In this document: positions 30,658-40,678 of the stretch, piece by piece
How the letters are laid out: each line of letters starts with the position of its first letter
Numbering within the stretch: the stretch's first letter is position 1
Virus record (IMG/VR): IMGVR_UViG_3300018417_000016
Location: 1-43,570 of that record
Origin: a virus
DNA: 43,570 nucleotides
Strand: one strand, 5' to 3'
Program-made: the position numbers and the translations under genes
Notes under the pieces: generated by a model
Told to the model about the DNA's origin: nothing
The model's input: the letters and a program-made list of their open reading frames with translations, nothing else
Databases searched by the model: none

Positions 30658-32298
30658 ATGGCAGAAGTCTTAACAACAAAACTCAAGAACGATACTTTAC
30701 GTTTGTTCTATGATGATATCGCAAACAACGAATTTTACTTCGCTGTCTCGTCAATTGCATTGACTGAGCTTACAACTGTTGACGCGGTGAATTCGCAGTT
30801 TAGTAAAAATGATTTCTTAGAAAATATTATTTTTGGTAAGCAAGTTTTAACTTCAGATATTAAATATATGATTAGATATTATCCTTGGCAAAAAGATAAT
30901 GTTTATACTCAATATGATGATAAAGTAAATTTAGACGGCACTAATTTTTATGCGGTTGTCGAACCAAATAACAACGATTCTGGTGATTATCGTGTTTACA
31001 AATGTTTAAACAATAATAACGGCTCAGCTTCTACTACTCCACCAAATTATAATGCTGAAACAAATCAGCAGCTTTATTTAATGCCTGATGGATACTTGTG
31101 GAAGTTTATGTATTTCTTAACTGAGCAAGAGTTTGAAGCGTATAATGCGGTCGGTTATATTCCATTGCCTGGAACTTTTAATGAAAATCCAGCAAACACC
31201 GCAATCACTGGTTCACCAGTAAGTAGTATCTTTGTAGAAAATTATATTGATAACAACGGTTATGTTCATATCGATAGTGCTGCAGTATTCGGCCCTGCTC
31301 AAAACGATGGAACAATTGTAATTACTGCAGAAGGTTTATCAGAAATTAGTAATTACTATTCTGGTATGACTGTATATATTACGATTAGTTCAACACAAGA
31401 GTCGCATGCTTACACTGTTGATACTTACACATTCGAGCAAGGAACCGGCAGAGGTAGATTTAAAGTACAAGGCGATCCTTTAGGAGACGGAGTCGTAAAT
31501 GGCTCGTCCGCTAAAATTGTACCTACAGTAGAAATATCAGGAGATGGAACTGGCTGTACAGCAATTCCAAAATTGGATGATGGGACAATTAAAACCATTG
31601 AAGTAATCAATACAGGATCAAATTATAATAATATTGTTGCTACAGTAAAAGATCCGTTATTTAATTTTGATCCTGACGATAATAATTCTATTGATGTTAG
31701 GGCTGTTTTAAGACCAATATTGGCTCCAAGAGGAGGCCATAACTATAACCTAATTGATGAGCTGCAATGCCGTCATGTTTTACTATATGGTTATATTACA
31801 GAAACAGATAATAATGCAATTGGTAAATCAAACAGTTATTCTGTGGTTGGATTAGTTAAAAATCCGACATTTACACCTGATCCTGCAAACAATCAAATTA
31901 CAGATTCACCAACGGTTTTTGACAATAGAATTGAAATTATTACAGATGATTATTCAAAAGTAACAATCAATTCTTTAGTATCTCAAATCGATGTAGATAA
32001 TAATAAAACATTTGAAGGTAGAGTTCATTCAGTAAAAGCAAGTTCTAATTCTATTTTCTTGTGCAGTTATATGGGTCCTTATGTAAATCAAGCAAATAAT
32101 GATATTGCTTTAGACCCTACTAAAGATTTGATCAATGCAACAGGTCAAAGATTGCAAATAAATACACCAGTAGCCAACAATATTATTGAATCACGGTATA
32201 CCCAAAGATCTGGAACAGTGTATTTTATGGAAGACTTTGTTCCTCTTGAACGAACAGAAACTTCTAGAGAAGAATACAAGCTAGTCTTGGAAATTTAA
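30658..32298 (+). CDS. 8: Baseplate wedge protein gp8-like
   Basis: 546 residues. The N-terminal third matches gp8: RLFYDDIANNEFYFAVSSI, the KYMIRYYPWQKDNVYTQYDD segment and DGYLWKFMYFLTEQEFEAY. The long C-terminal part adds two or more beta domains (residues about 190-440) not in T4 gp8 (334 residues), presumably extra docking surfaces. Position after gp7-like and before fibre genes agrees with T4. RBS AAGGTG precedes the ATG. Confidence 0.82.
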   Translation: MAEVLTTKLKNDTLRLFYDDIANNEFYFAVSSIALTELTTVDAVNSQFSKNDFLENIIFGKQVLTSDIKYMIRYYPWQKDNVYTQYDDKVNLDGTNFYAVVEPNNNDSGDYRVYKCLNNNNGSASTTPPNYNAETNQQLYLMPDGYLWKFMYFLTEQEFEAYNAVGYIPLPGTFNENPANTAITGSPVSSIFVENYIDNNGYVHIDSAAVFGPAQNDGTIVITAEGLSEISNYYSGMTVYITISSTQESHAYTVDTYTFEQGTGRGRFKVQGDPLGDGVVNGSSAKIVPTVEISGDGTGCTAIPKLDDGTIKTIEVINTGSNYNNIVATVKDPLFNFDPDDNNSIDVRAVLRPILAPRGGHNYNLIDELQCRHVLLYGYITETDNNAIGKSNSYSVVGLVKNPTFTPDPANNQITDSPTVFDNRIEIITDDYSKVTINSLVSQIDVDNNKTFEGRVHSVKASSNSIFLCSYMGPYVNQANNDIALDPTKDLINATGQRLQINTPVANNIIESRYTQRSGTVYFMEDFVPLERTETSREEYKLVLEI

Positions 32299-32312
32299 GG
32301 AAACATAAGTAG

Positions 32313-35300
32313 ATGCCTATTAATACAGACTTAAATATCGCGCCATATTTTGACGACTTCGATATTGAGAAACAGTTCTACAAAATCCTGTTTAAACCAG
32401 CGTATGCTGTACAGGCGAGAGAGCTTACTCAACTTCAGACAGTTCTTCAAAACCAGGTCGAACAATTTGGAGATAACGTCTACCAAGAAGGTAGTGTTAT
32501 TAAAGGTTGTAACTTTACAGATCTCAACGGTTTGAAATATGTAAAAGTTGTAGATAAAACCGGATTCGACGTAGAAACTTTTATTAGTGGACCGTCCATC
32601 ATCACTGAAAGTGGTGTTGAAAAAGAGGTAGACATTGTTTACGAACTCGAAAGTGGTACTGGACTTAAGGCATCGGTCATTACTGCTTCTCGTGGTTTCG
32701 AAACACGTCCACCAGATCTAAACACTTTTTATATTAACTATTTAAATACTGAAGATGCAGGTAAATCTGCGTTCGCGGCTGGTGAATTAATTACCATTAA
32801 CAAATATGTTTATGAAAAGTCTGCAGAAAGAACTGATCTTCAAGAGCTTAACGTTGCTACAATTAACGTTACTCTTCAAACAGATCACGAAGGTGATTCA
32901 TTCGGTATTCAGGCATCGCCGGGTGTTATCTTCCAAAAAGGTCACTTCTTATTTACAGCAGCGCAAACTCTAATTGTTTCTAAATATACAAATCAACCTG
33001 ATTTAAAATCTGTTGGCTTTGAAGTAAAAGAAGAATTAATTACCGCATTACAAGATGGTTCGTTGTACGATAACGCTAATGGATCTAAAAACGAAAACGC
33101 TCCAGGCGCTGACAGACTTAAAATGGTTCCAAGTCTGGTGGTTAAAGAAACATCAGTGGCAGATACCGACGTTAACTTCTTTACGTTAATTAGATATCAA
33201 GAAGGTAACGCTGTTCAATTGCGTGACGTTACTCAGTTTAATTCTATTGCCGAAGAATTTGCAAGAAGAACATATGAAGAATCTGGCAATTATGTATCAG
33301 ACAAATTTAGATTAGATTTAGATAGAAGAAACGACAATCTAGTTGTGCTTGTGGGTAAAGGCACTGCATATGTAAAAGGATTCAGAGTAGAAAACTCTGG
33401 TAAAATTTCTTTTAATGTCGATAATGTAGCAAATACTGTTACACAAAACGACCAAGCTATTTCACTTGACTATGGATCATATGTAGATATTACAGACTTA
33501 AGTGGCACATTTGATCTAGATTATAGTCCTGTTTCTTTACAAAACGGAGGCGGCAGCGTAATTGGTTTAGCTTTCGTAAGAAATGTAACAAAAGAAAAAT
33601 TATATCTATTTGGTGTTAAAATGACACCACCAAATGTATTTGAATCAGTAACAAGAATTGTAGGTACTAGTGGTGTAGCAACTATTGCCGCATCTTCAAA
33701 AGTAAAAGAATTTAAAAATTCTCCTATGATATTTGATTCAGGAACATCTTTCTTAAGATCAGTATCAGATACAATTGTTCCAGTACGTGGCACAGATAAC
33801 AACGTATCAGTATCAGGAGACTCAATTACAATTACGTCTGCAGTTGACGAAGATTTTGCAATTAATCAGGACGATATGGTTTTTGTAGATGCTACAAATA
33901 CTCAGGTAGATATTGTAAGTCATAGTGTTACAAACAATAGTACTGAATTAACAGTGAATCTTGATCCTGGAGTTTCTTCTCCGGCCGGTCAGTTATATTT
34001 TAATAAGAGATTAAAAGGCACGAAAGGTAATTCGCACGCAAAACTTGCTAAAGAAGTGTATGTAAAAATTACTTATTCATCAGCTACAGCAAGATATAGT
34101 TTGGGGTTCCCTGATGCTTACGAAATTCTAGGTGTATGGGAAGGCTCCACCGGAACTGGTACAGACATTAAAGATAGCTTCAAACTATATAATAACCAAA
34201 ATGATCACTTCTATGATATTTCATATATGGAATATATTAGCGGTCGTCCTCAGCCGGCAAATGGTACAGTTACAATTAAATTAGGAGTATTTGAACCAGT
34301 AACATCTTCAGGTTCATATTTCTTTAACATTAATAGTTATCCTATTGATGATAGTGCTACACCTGCGGCAAACACAATAAAATCTACAGATTTAGATACT
34401 TATATTAGTTCTACTGGAAGAGGTTATAACTTAAGAAACTGTTTTGATTTCAGACCACATGTGGATAAAGATTCAAACGTGGCTTATACTCATACTTCTG
34501 CTTCTGGTGCAGGTACTGTTACTACCGCAGTCGGAGGATATACATTAGCATTTACTGGATCATTTGCAGTTCCAGCTTTATCTTCAAATATTACAACAGA
34601 CGTAGAGCATTATCTAGGAAGAGTTGACTTAATTACTATCGATTCTTACGGTATTACTTCGATTGTAAAAGGTGACGAGTCAGAAAATCCAGTTTCTCCG
34701 AAAGTTGGCCCAGACGAACTTGTAATTGGTCAAGTTAATATTCCTGGCTATCCTGTTCTATCTTCAAGAGAAGCTCAAGAGGCAGGTAAGTTAGATTGTG
34801 CTGTTAAAATTAAAGGTAAAGGCACACAAGTTTATACAATGCGCGATATTGAAAAAATTGAAAAGCGCATTGAAGGTCTTGAATACTATATTTCTTTAAA
34901 TCAATTAGAGCAAAGCACAGAAAATCTTACAGTTTTAGATGAAAACGGGTTGACAAGATTCAAAAATGGTTATATAGTAGATCCAATGAACGACACGGTA
35001 ATTGCAAATACCGATGATCCTAATTATAAAGCTGCTATTCATTTTGATAAAAGCATTCTTACTCCTGCAGTAAAAACATATCCAATTGATTTAAAATATA
35101 AATCATCGACCGGTGCTTCTATTTTCCCAACTGTAAACGAAGCAGAAACAGGAACTCTTGGCAGAAATGCAAACATCAAGTTGTTAGGTCAATCTTATGC
35201 AACTAATTTTAGAAACTGCGTAAGTAACTTTTGGAAATACAGCGGTAATGCAGAATTATCACCAAGCCACGATATGGCTCATGATACTGTTCAAAACCCA

Positions 35301-37646
35301 ACTCCAGTTGAAATTGATTTAGTTACTCCATTCCAAGATCTTCAAGAATTCTTACCTATTACTGGTGAGCAAAGAGGGGCTGTTCAAGAATCACTTGCTA
35401 GTGAAACTTGGAACGGTAACAGAAGAACGAGAGTATTTAACAGAACAGAAGAAGTAACTCAACAAAGCATTCAAGTAAACGACGTAGGCTCAAATTTAGT
35501 TGGTGATTTTGTTACTAACGTAGCGTTTAATCCATTTATGAGAGCTCGTGATATTAAGGTTTATGTTTCAGGTCTGAGACCAAACACACGACATTATTTC
35601 TTCTTTGATGGAACTGCTGTAGATGCGCATATTACTCCTGGCACAGTCAACTCAGATTTTGCTAGAGATATTGGAAGATTCGGATCGAAAGGTGATATTG
35701 TAAAATCAGATGCAAACGGTGTATTGAGAGCAATATTCTCGATTCCTGACGCAACGTTCTATGTTGGCGACAGAGTTTTAACTGTTGTTGATGTTGCTCA
35801 ATTCTCAAGCATTGATTCAGCTTCTACTTCTAAAGCGGAAATTGCATATCATGCTTACAACATTTCTCAAGAAAAATCAACACTTTCTACACGAGTTCCT
35901 GAGGTTACAGAAATTTCAGAGACAACAACACGAAACCTTGCAAATAGAGTAGAAACACGCCGCTTCGGCGGTGATCCTCTTGCTCAAACATTCTTTATTA
36001 AGAAAGGTATGGGTAAAGGTTCAAATACCGTATTTATTTCAAAAGTTGATTTATTCTTTAGACGTAAAAGTAATATAAACGGCGTAACAATTACACTTCG
36101 CGAAGTTATCAATGGTTATCCATCAGGTACTATTTTGCCATTCTCTAAAAAGCATTTAAAAGCTTCTCAAGTAAATGTTTCAAATGACGCAACAGCGGTT
36201 ACTGAAATAGAATTCGATGCACCAGTTCGTATGGATGTTGAAAAAGAATATGCAGTGGTAATTATGCCAGATGCCAATGATCCAAATTACTTGCACTACA
36301 CAGCAAAAGTTGGTGGTACTGACTTTGTGACGGGTGGTTCGGTTGTTATGGACTGGGGTGACGGTGTTCTATTTACATCAACAAACAACCGTGCATGGAA
36401 ATCATATCAAGACGAAGATATTAAGTTTAACTTATATCGTCATGAATTTAACAATGCAACTGGTACCATTACACTTACAAACGATGATCACGAATTCTTA
36501 ACATTAAGTGACTGGGATGGAAGATTTACTCCAGGCGAAATTGTCTACAAAGATGTAAGCGCTGGATACAGTGTTGCTATGGTTCAAAACACAAATGTAA
36601 TTACACAGTCAGGAAATGACTTTGCTGTCGATTATGCAGCCGGTGATTACATCATGGTTACAGCTGGAAGCAATTCAGAAATCTTTAGAATCGCAAGTGT
36701 TGATAGCTCAACTCAAATGACTACAGATCATCCATGTCCATTCAATGGAGCAACTGCAACTGGTAAACCACTTGTAGCTGGTATTGTATGTCATTATAAT
36801 AAAAGAACAGCAAATGAGCTTCATATAAAACAAAGCTCTGCTACAAATAGTAAAAAGTTTGTTGCAACTGATACCATTACTGGATTTACGAGTGGAACAA
36901 GTGGTACAATTGGTTCTGTAGATAATATTAATGTGAGCTATATTCAGCCATTGATTCAAAAATCAAATGATTCAGTAACTACTACACAGCTTAAAGGTAC
37001 ATTTACTGATCCTGGTAATCTTTCTGCAACATATGATATGAATATGAACTTTGGCCAGAATAACGAGTTTACTCGCAAAGGTGCAGTAATTTATAGTAAA
37101 TCAAACAACTTTATTAATCCGAAAACATTTGATATTAAAGTAGATATGGCTAATAAGTCTAATGTAACATCAACTCCATTTGTTGATTTAGAATTAGCAA
37201 CGATATTAGCATATCAATATCAAGTTACAAATACTTCAGCAACTACATCAAAATATATTTCAAGACGCATTGAGTTAGCGGCAGATTTAGATGCCGAAGA
37301 TTTAAATGTTTTCTTAACGGGATATAGACCAAACGGTACTGACATTAAAGTTTATATTAGACCACAGCATACGCAAGACAGCTCAGCGTTTGATACAATT
37401 AATTGGATTGAGCTTGAAATGATTGAAGGTAAAAATACATATTCATCTTCAATTAATACATCAGACTTTAGAGAGTATCGTTATGCTGTAGCTGATGCTA
37501 ATAAAAATTCTGGTGTACTTAGATATACAAGCACGGCTGGTACATTTGATGGATATAGAGCCTTTTCAATTAAAATCGAACTCTTAGCTCCAAATCAATT
37601 TAATGCGCCGTTTGTTAAAGATTATAGAGGGATCGCATTAACATGA
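32313..37646 (+). CDS. Giant baseplate/tail-fibre structural protein (DUF4815-type)
   Basis: 1777 residues, the largest complete gene here. The N-terminus (YFDDFDIEKQFYKILFKPAYAVQARELTQLQTVLQNQVEQFGDNVYQEGSVI) is the hallmark of a family of large tail proteins in marine T4-like phages. Later beta-rich segments include a fibronectin-like SGLRPNTRHYFFFDG (around residue 1090). A coiled coil lies near KIEKRIEGLEYYISLNQLEQ (residue 850), suggesting trimerisation. It occupies the place of T4 gp9-gp12 and is probably the fibre-attachment or short-fibre analogue. Function in T4 terms is inferred from location. Confidence 0.75.
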   Translation: MPINTDLNIAPYFDDFDIEKQFYKILFKPAYAVQARELTQLQTVLQNQVEQFGDNVYQEGSVIKGCNFTDLNGLKYVKVVDKTGFDVETFISGPSIITESGVEKEVDIVYELESGTGLKASVITASRGFETRPPDLNTFYINYLNTEDAGKSAFAAGELITINKYVYEKSAERTDLQELNVATINVTLQTDHEGDSFGIQASPGVIFQKGHFLFTAAQTLIVSKYTNQPDLKSVGFEVKEELITALQDGSLYDNANGSKNENAPGADRLKMVPSLVVKETSVADTDVNFFTLIRYQEGNAVQLRDVTQFNSIAEEFARRTYEESGNYVSDKFRLDLDRRNDNLVVLVGKGTAYVKGFRVENSGKISFNVDNVANTVTQNDQAISLDYGSYVDITDLSGTFDLDYSPVSLQNGGGSVIGLAFVRNVTKEKLYLFGVKMTPPNVFESVTRIVGTSGVATIAASSKVKEFKNSPMIFDSGTSFLRSVSDTIVPVRGTDNNVSVSGDSITITSAVDEDFAINQDDMVFVDATNTQVDIVSHSVTNNSTELTVNLDPGVSSPAGQLYFNKRLKGTKGNSHAKLAKEVYVKITYSSATARYSLGFPDAYEILGVWEGSTGTGTDIKDSFKLYNNQNDHFYDISYMEYISGRPQPANGTVTIKLGVFEPVTSSGSYFFNINSYPIDDSATPAANTIKSTDLDTYISSTGRGYNLRNCFDFRPHVDKDSNVAYTHTSASGAGTVTTAVGGYTLAFTGSFAVPALSSNITTDVEHYLGRVDLITIDSYGITSIVKGDESENPVSPKVGPDELVIGQVNIPGYPVLSSREAQEAGKLDCAVKIKGKGTQVYTMRDIEKIEKRIEGLEYYISLNQLEQSTENLTVLDENGLTRFKNGYIVDPMNDTVIANTDDPNYKAAIHFDKSILTPAVKTYPIDLKYKSSTGASIFPTVNEAETGTLGRNANIKLLGQSYATNFRNCVSNFWKYSGNAELSPSHDMAHDTVQNPTPVEIDLVTPFQDLQEFLPITGEQRGAVQESLASETWNGNRRTRVFNRTEEVTQQSIQVNDVGSNLVGDFVTNVAFNPFMRARDIKVYVSGLRPNTRHYFFFDGTAVDAHITPGTVNSDFARDIGRFGSKGDIVKSDANGVLRAIFSIPDATFYVGDRVLTVVDVAQFSSIDSASTSKAEIAYHAYNISQEKSTLSTRVPEVTEISETTTRNLANRVETRRFGGDPLAQTFFIKKGMGKGSNTVFISKVDLFFRRKSNINGVTITLREVINGYPSGTILPFSKKHLKASQVNVSNDATAVTEIEFDAPVRMDVEKEYAVVIMPDANDPNYLHYTAKVGGTDFVTGGSVVMDWGDGVLFTSTNNRAWKSYQDEDIKFNLYRHEFNNATGTITLTNDDHEFLTLSDWDGRFTPGEIVYKDVSAGYSVAMVQNTNVITQSGNDFAVDYAAGDYIMVTAGSNSEIFRIASVDSSTQMTTDHPCPFNGATATGKPLVAGIVCHYNKRTANELHIKQSSATNSKKFVATDTITGFTSGTSGTIGSVDNINVSYIQPLIQKSNDSVTTTQLKGTFTDPGNLSATYDMNMNFGQNNEFTRKGAVIYSKSNNFINPKTFDIKVDMANKSNVTSTPFVDLELATILAYQYQVTNTSATTSKYISRRIELAADLDAEDLNVFLTGYRPNGTDIKVYIRPQHTQDSSAFDTINWIELEMIEGKNTYSSSINTSDFREYRYAVADANKNSGVLRYTSTAGTFDGYRAFSIKIELLAPNQFNAPFVKDYRGIALT

Positions 37647-37849
37647 TAAATCCAGCATTGCGCAGAGATGAAAATAGCGGAGCTGTACTTAATACCGACG
37701 TCACAGCTTTAAATAAATATAAACAAGAAAGAGCATTACGCCGTAAGGTTGACCAGCTTATTCGTGATTGTGATGAAGTAAAGCAATGCTTAAAAAACGT
37801 TAATGAGCGATTAGAAAAAATAGAGAAACAAATCAATGTCCAAGCCTAA
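37643..37849 (+). CDS. Small coiled-coil protein in the fibre cluster
   Basis: 68 residues. A flexible start (MINPALRRDENSGAVLNTD) followed by a highly charged coiled coil (ALRRKVDQLIRDCDEVKQCLKNVNERLEKIEKQ). ATGA overlap with the giant protein gene, 14-base overlap with the next fibre gene. Probably a trimerising linker or a chaperone of the fibres, but this is not shown. No T4 counterpart recognised. Confidence 0.7.
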   Translation: MINPALRRDENSGAVLNTDVTALNKYKQERALRRKVDQLIRDCDEVKQCLKNVNERLEKIEKQINVQA

Positions 37850-39023
37850 TATTACAGAAATAGCAACAACCCAAACATTTCAGAATTGGTTAGATAAAAC
37901 CAATGAAATGGTTTTGCTCTTTAAAAATAATACTATGACTGCTTCGGGTACCGGCGATAGCACAACTGGTGATGCTACTCTTATTGGCGACTTTACGGCA
38001 AACAGTGTTGTTGTATTTGATGAACTTCAAACAGATGCGGTAGCTGCCAGAACTGCTGGTGGAACTATTGCTTATGCTTCTCCAGTTACAATTACAGGTG
38101 CTACTCAGTCAGTTGTAGCTACTTTCCAATATACCGCGTCAGGTGGTAGAACACGATATACCAACGGTGCATATGCATGGGATATTGGTATGGAAAATAG
38201 TACTACAACTAATTTTATCATGAATTCTCAAGCAGGTACACAGCTTACTTTAACACCTAACGGTGTTCTTACAGTTCCAAGCATTATCGTAACTTCTGAA
38301 ATTACTTTCCCAACCGCGAATGGCGTTGCTACTGGTACAATCGAAGTTGCTAACGCTACAATTTCTGATACGTTAACTGCAAATACAATTAATGCAACTC
38401 TAATCAATTGTGATGATATTAGAGGAAATCTTTACGGAGACATTTTTACGCCAGACGGAGTAAAAGTTTTTGAAAACGGACCAGGCAGTGGTCTTCCAGC
38501 GACATTTACAGGTAACGTTTTAGGTACAGTAAGCTCACTTACTAACCATAATACAAATGCCCTTACAGAAGGTGCTAATAACTTTTATTTCACGACTGCA
38601 AGAGCAAGAGCCTCCTTGCAAGGAGGAACGGGCGTAACTTACGATTCAGCGAACGGTATTATTTCTATAGGACAATCGGTCGGTGAAGCCGCTGATGTTT
38701 TATTTAATACAGTAAGTGCGACAGGAGATATTACTGCGTTTGCTTCTGTTTCTGATATTGCAATGAAAGAAAATATTAATCCAATTGAAAATGCTTTAGA
38801 TAAAGTAATGCAGCTCGGTGGATATACATTTAACTACAAAAACAGACCCGGCGAAGAAATGACTGGTGTTATGGCTCAGGAAATTGAGCAAGTATTGCCA
38901 GGAATTGTATATGAAACAACAGACCCGGAAACAGGCGCATCGACATACGCAGTTCGACATGGAAATCTAGTAGGATTACTTATAGAGGCCATTAAGGAAC
39001 TATCGGCAAAAGTGGGGAAGTAA
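37836..39023 (+). CDS. Tail fibre with C-terminal self-cleaving chaperone (peptidase S74)
   Basis: 395 residues. Residues 1-300 are a beta fibre with repeated Thr/Asn/Gly turns. The last 90 residues are an S74 intramolecular chaperone, with the Ser-Lys dyad S306/K311 in SDIAMK and the typical YTFNYKNRP, GVMAQEIEQVLPG, and LVGLLIEAIKEL blocks. The chaperone trimerises the fibre then cuts itself off at the Ser. The start overlaps the coiled-coil gene, and it is a likely receptor-contacting protein. Domain calls are firm, receptor unknown. Confidence 0.85.
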   Translation: MSKPNITEIATTQTFQNWLDKTNEMVLLFKNNTMTASGTGDSTTGDATLIGDFTANSVVVFDELQTDAVAARTAGGTIAYASPVTITGATQSVVATFQYTASGGRTRYTNGAYAWDIGMENSTTTNFIMNSQAGTQLTLTPNGVLTVPSIIVTSEITFPTANGVATGTIEVANATISDTLTANTINATLINCDDIRGNLYGDIFTPDGVKVFENGPGSGLPATFTGNVLGTVSSLTNHNTNALTEGANNFYFTTARARASLQGGTGVTYDSANGIISIGQSVGEAADVLFNTVSATGDITAFASVSDIAMKENINPIENALDKVMQLGGYTFNYKNRPGEEMTGVMAQEIEQVLPGIVYETTDPETGASTYAVRHGNLVGLLIEAIKELSAKVGK

Positions 39024-40004
39024 ATGCCTATTAAGACATCGGGTCCCATTAACATCCAAGACATTATTGATGAGTTTGGCGGTACTGGATCACTGAGTGA
39101 TTATTATCGTGGTGGCAATTATGTACCCAATAAAAATGCAAACTCTGCTATTCCCGTAGCAGGATCTGGTCTTCCTATTTCTTTGGGTCAATTTTACGGT
39201 GCTACTAAAATTATTACTTTAGAATTTAAAGCGTATGGTGGCGGTGGAGCTGGTGGTTCTGGTTTTGAAAACAATTCTGATATTGTAAGTAATGCGGGTT
39301 CGGGCGGAGCTACAGGTATTATGCTTATGTCAACTTTTGATGAACGTGTAGATGTAAACGGCGGCGTGGTACCTGATGTAATTGCAAGAAATTATTTTAT
39401 ACAAGGTGCATTCGACTTAACACGGGACGGACAAATATTTAGCCCGTCTGCAGCGGGCACGTTTGGTGGACTAGGCGGACTCAATAACGCGTTCAGCGAT
39501 GCTAATGCGACTGCTGGAGAAGGTTCTGATTTTGGTGTAGGTGGCGCAGCAGCCGCTCGAAATAGTGCTGGTGGCTCGGCACCTTGGGGGCACTGGGGTG
39601 CAGCTGGCGGTGGCGGTGGCGGCGACCAAGGTAATGGAGATAGCTATGAATTCTTTGGTTTGATTAACAGAGGTGGCGCTGACGAATGGGGTAAAGCCGG
39701 CGCAGGTGGACAGCATGACGGAAGATGGGAAGGCAAACTTGATATAGATGTAGAAGTAGACTATGTCGTACAAGTTGGTAAAGGTGGAACTCCAGCATTT
39801 GATGTAGGTAACCACGACGGCGGTTACGGAAATCCAGGCTATATGGAATTTACTGTGGATAGTGCTGCTAATCAATTATTCCAATTTGCACCCAGTGGCG
39901 GTGGATCTAACGATGATAGAAATAAATCGTATTATTTTGGTTTTCGTGTAAATAGAAATGGCACAGTAACAAGATTTCCTGTACCTACTAGTGGAGTAGT
40001 ATGA
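39024..40004 (+). CDS. Glycine-rich adhesin-like tail protein
   Basis: 326 residues. The first 60 residues (SGPINIQDIIDEFGGTGSLSDYYRGG, then LPISLGQFYGATK) are an attachment motif seen in several marine phage tail proteins. Residues 70-260 are Gly-rich (YGGGGAGGSG, WGAAGGGGGGDQG, GKAGAGGQHDG), recalling polyglycine-helix receptor adhesins such as the T-even gp38 type, though no homology is claimed. It begins right after the S74 fibre stop and overlaps the next gene by ATGA. Likely a host-recognition tip or capping protein. Confidence 0.65.
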   Translation: MPIKTSGPINIQDIIDEFGGTGSLSDYYRGGNYVPNKNANSAIPVAGSGLPISLGQFYGATKIITLEFKAYGGGGAGGSGFENNSDIVSNAGSGGATGIMLMSTFDERVDVNGGVVPDVIARNYFIQGAFDLTRDGQIFSPSAAGTFGGLGGLNNAFSDANATAGEGSDFGVGGAAAARNSAGGSAPWGHWGAAGGGGGGDQGNGDSYEFFGLINRGGADEWGKAGAGGQHDGRWEGKLDIDVEVDYVVQVGKGGTPAFDVGNHDGGYGNPGYMEFTVDSAANQLFQFAPSGGGSNDDRNKSYYFGFRVNRNGTVTRFPVPTSGVV

Positions 40005-40636
40005 TGGTAGATTCAAATATTTTTCGAGGCTATTATGATATTCTAGACGAAGCATTAGATATATTTCCAATCAGTATCCAAACTACGTTAGAATTCGTTA
40101 GACGCCAAGATACACATTCAGTTGTAATTTACATCCGCAATAACTCAGAAGAAATCAGAAAAGATATAGATAACTTTGTAGGCAAATATGGATTTTCAAT
40201 ACCAAGAAGATTATATGAGCCTGGCCCTGAAGGAACAAGAACCGGTTTAATTGCCATTGATTTAGGCACGCTGAGTACTGAAAGTCTTAGAATTTATGTT
40301 ACCACAACTCATAATAAACCTGCCGACTTGGGTACAGAATGGCATTGGGGAAATGGTTATTATTTAAATAAGCAAGGTAATGTGTTAGGTAAAAAACATT
40401 ATCATATTAATTTAAAACTAAGAACCATGAAAGTAGATTATTTTGACTCAGAAGATAATTTAGAAGCTTCTGGAACAGATCAAGAAAATATTACTGATGA
40501 TTGGAAAATTTGGGGAGGTCCTGAAAACTTATATAATGATGTTGTGAAAAGCGGTTTGGGATACTCATTTGGACATAAAACAAAAAAAGATCAAGGCTAT
40601 TTTGTTGTAGCACTTCCTGGGCAACGCTACGGCTAA
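40001..40636 (+). CDS. Hypothetical protein downstream of the adhesin
   Basis: 211 residues, soluble, no metal or membrane motif. The N-terminal half looks alpha/beta (EALDIFPISIQTTLEFV, SVVIYIRNNSEEIRKDI), the C-terminal half beta with many aromatics (TEWHWGNGYYLNKQ, KHYHINLKLRTMKVDYFDS). ATGA overlap with the Gly-rich adhesin suggests coupled expression and perhaps a complex or chaperone relation. No family recognised. It ends just before an exact late promoter. Confidence 0.7.
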   Translation: MMVDSNIFRGYYDILDEALDIFPISIQTTLEFVRRQDTHSVVIYIRNNSEEIRKDIDNFVGKYGFSIPRRLYEPGPEGTRTGLIAIDLGTLSTESLRIYVTTTHNKPADLGTEWHWGNGYYLNKQGNVLGKKHYHINLKLRTMKVDYFDSEDNLEASGTDQENITDDWKIWGGPENLYNDVVKSGLGYSFGHKTKKDQGYFVVALPGQRYG

Positions 40637-40640
40637 TTAT

Positions 40641-40648
40641 TATAAATA
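40641..40648 (+). promoter_or_regulatory. T4-type late promoter
   Basis: Exact TATAAATA, 30 bases before the long structural ORF. The ribosome site AAGGG lies at about 40665-40668. Confidence 0.65.
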
Positions 40649-40678
40649 ATAAGAAAAACATACAAGGGTAATAGACGC

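Noticed and set aside
39471-39875. 134-codon minus-strand ORF inside the Gly-rich adhesin gene
   Set aside because: Glycine codons read backwards give long Ala/Thr/Ser frames; no start signals on that strand.
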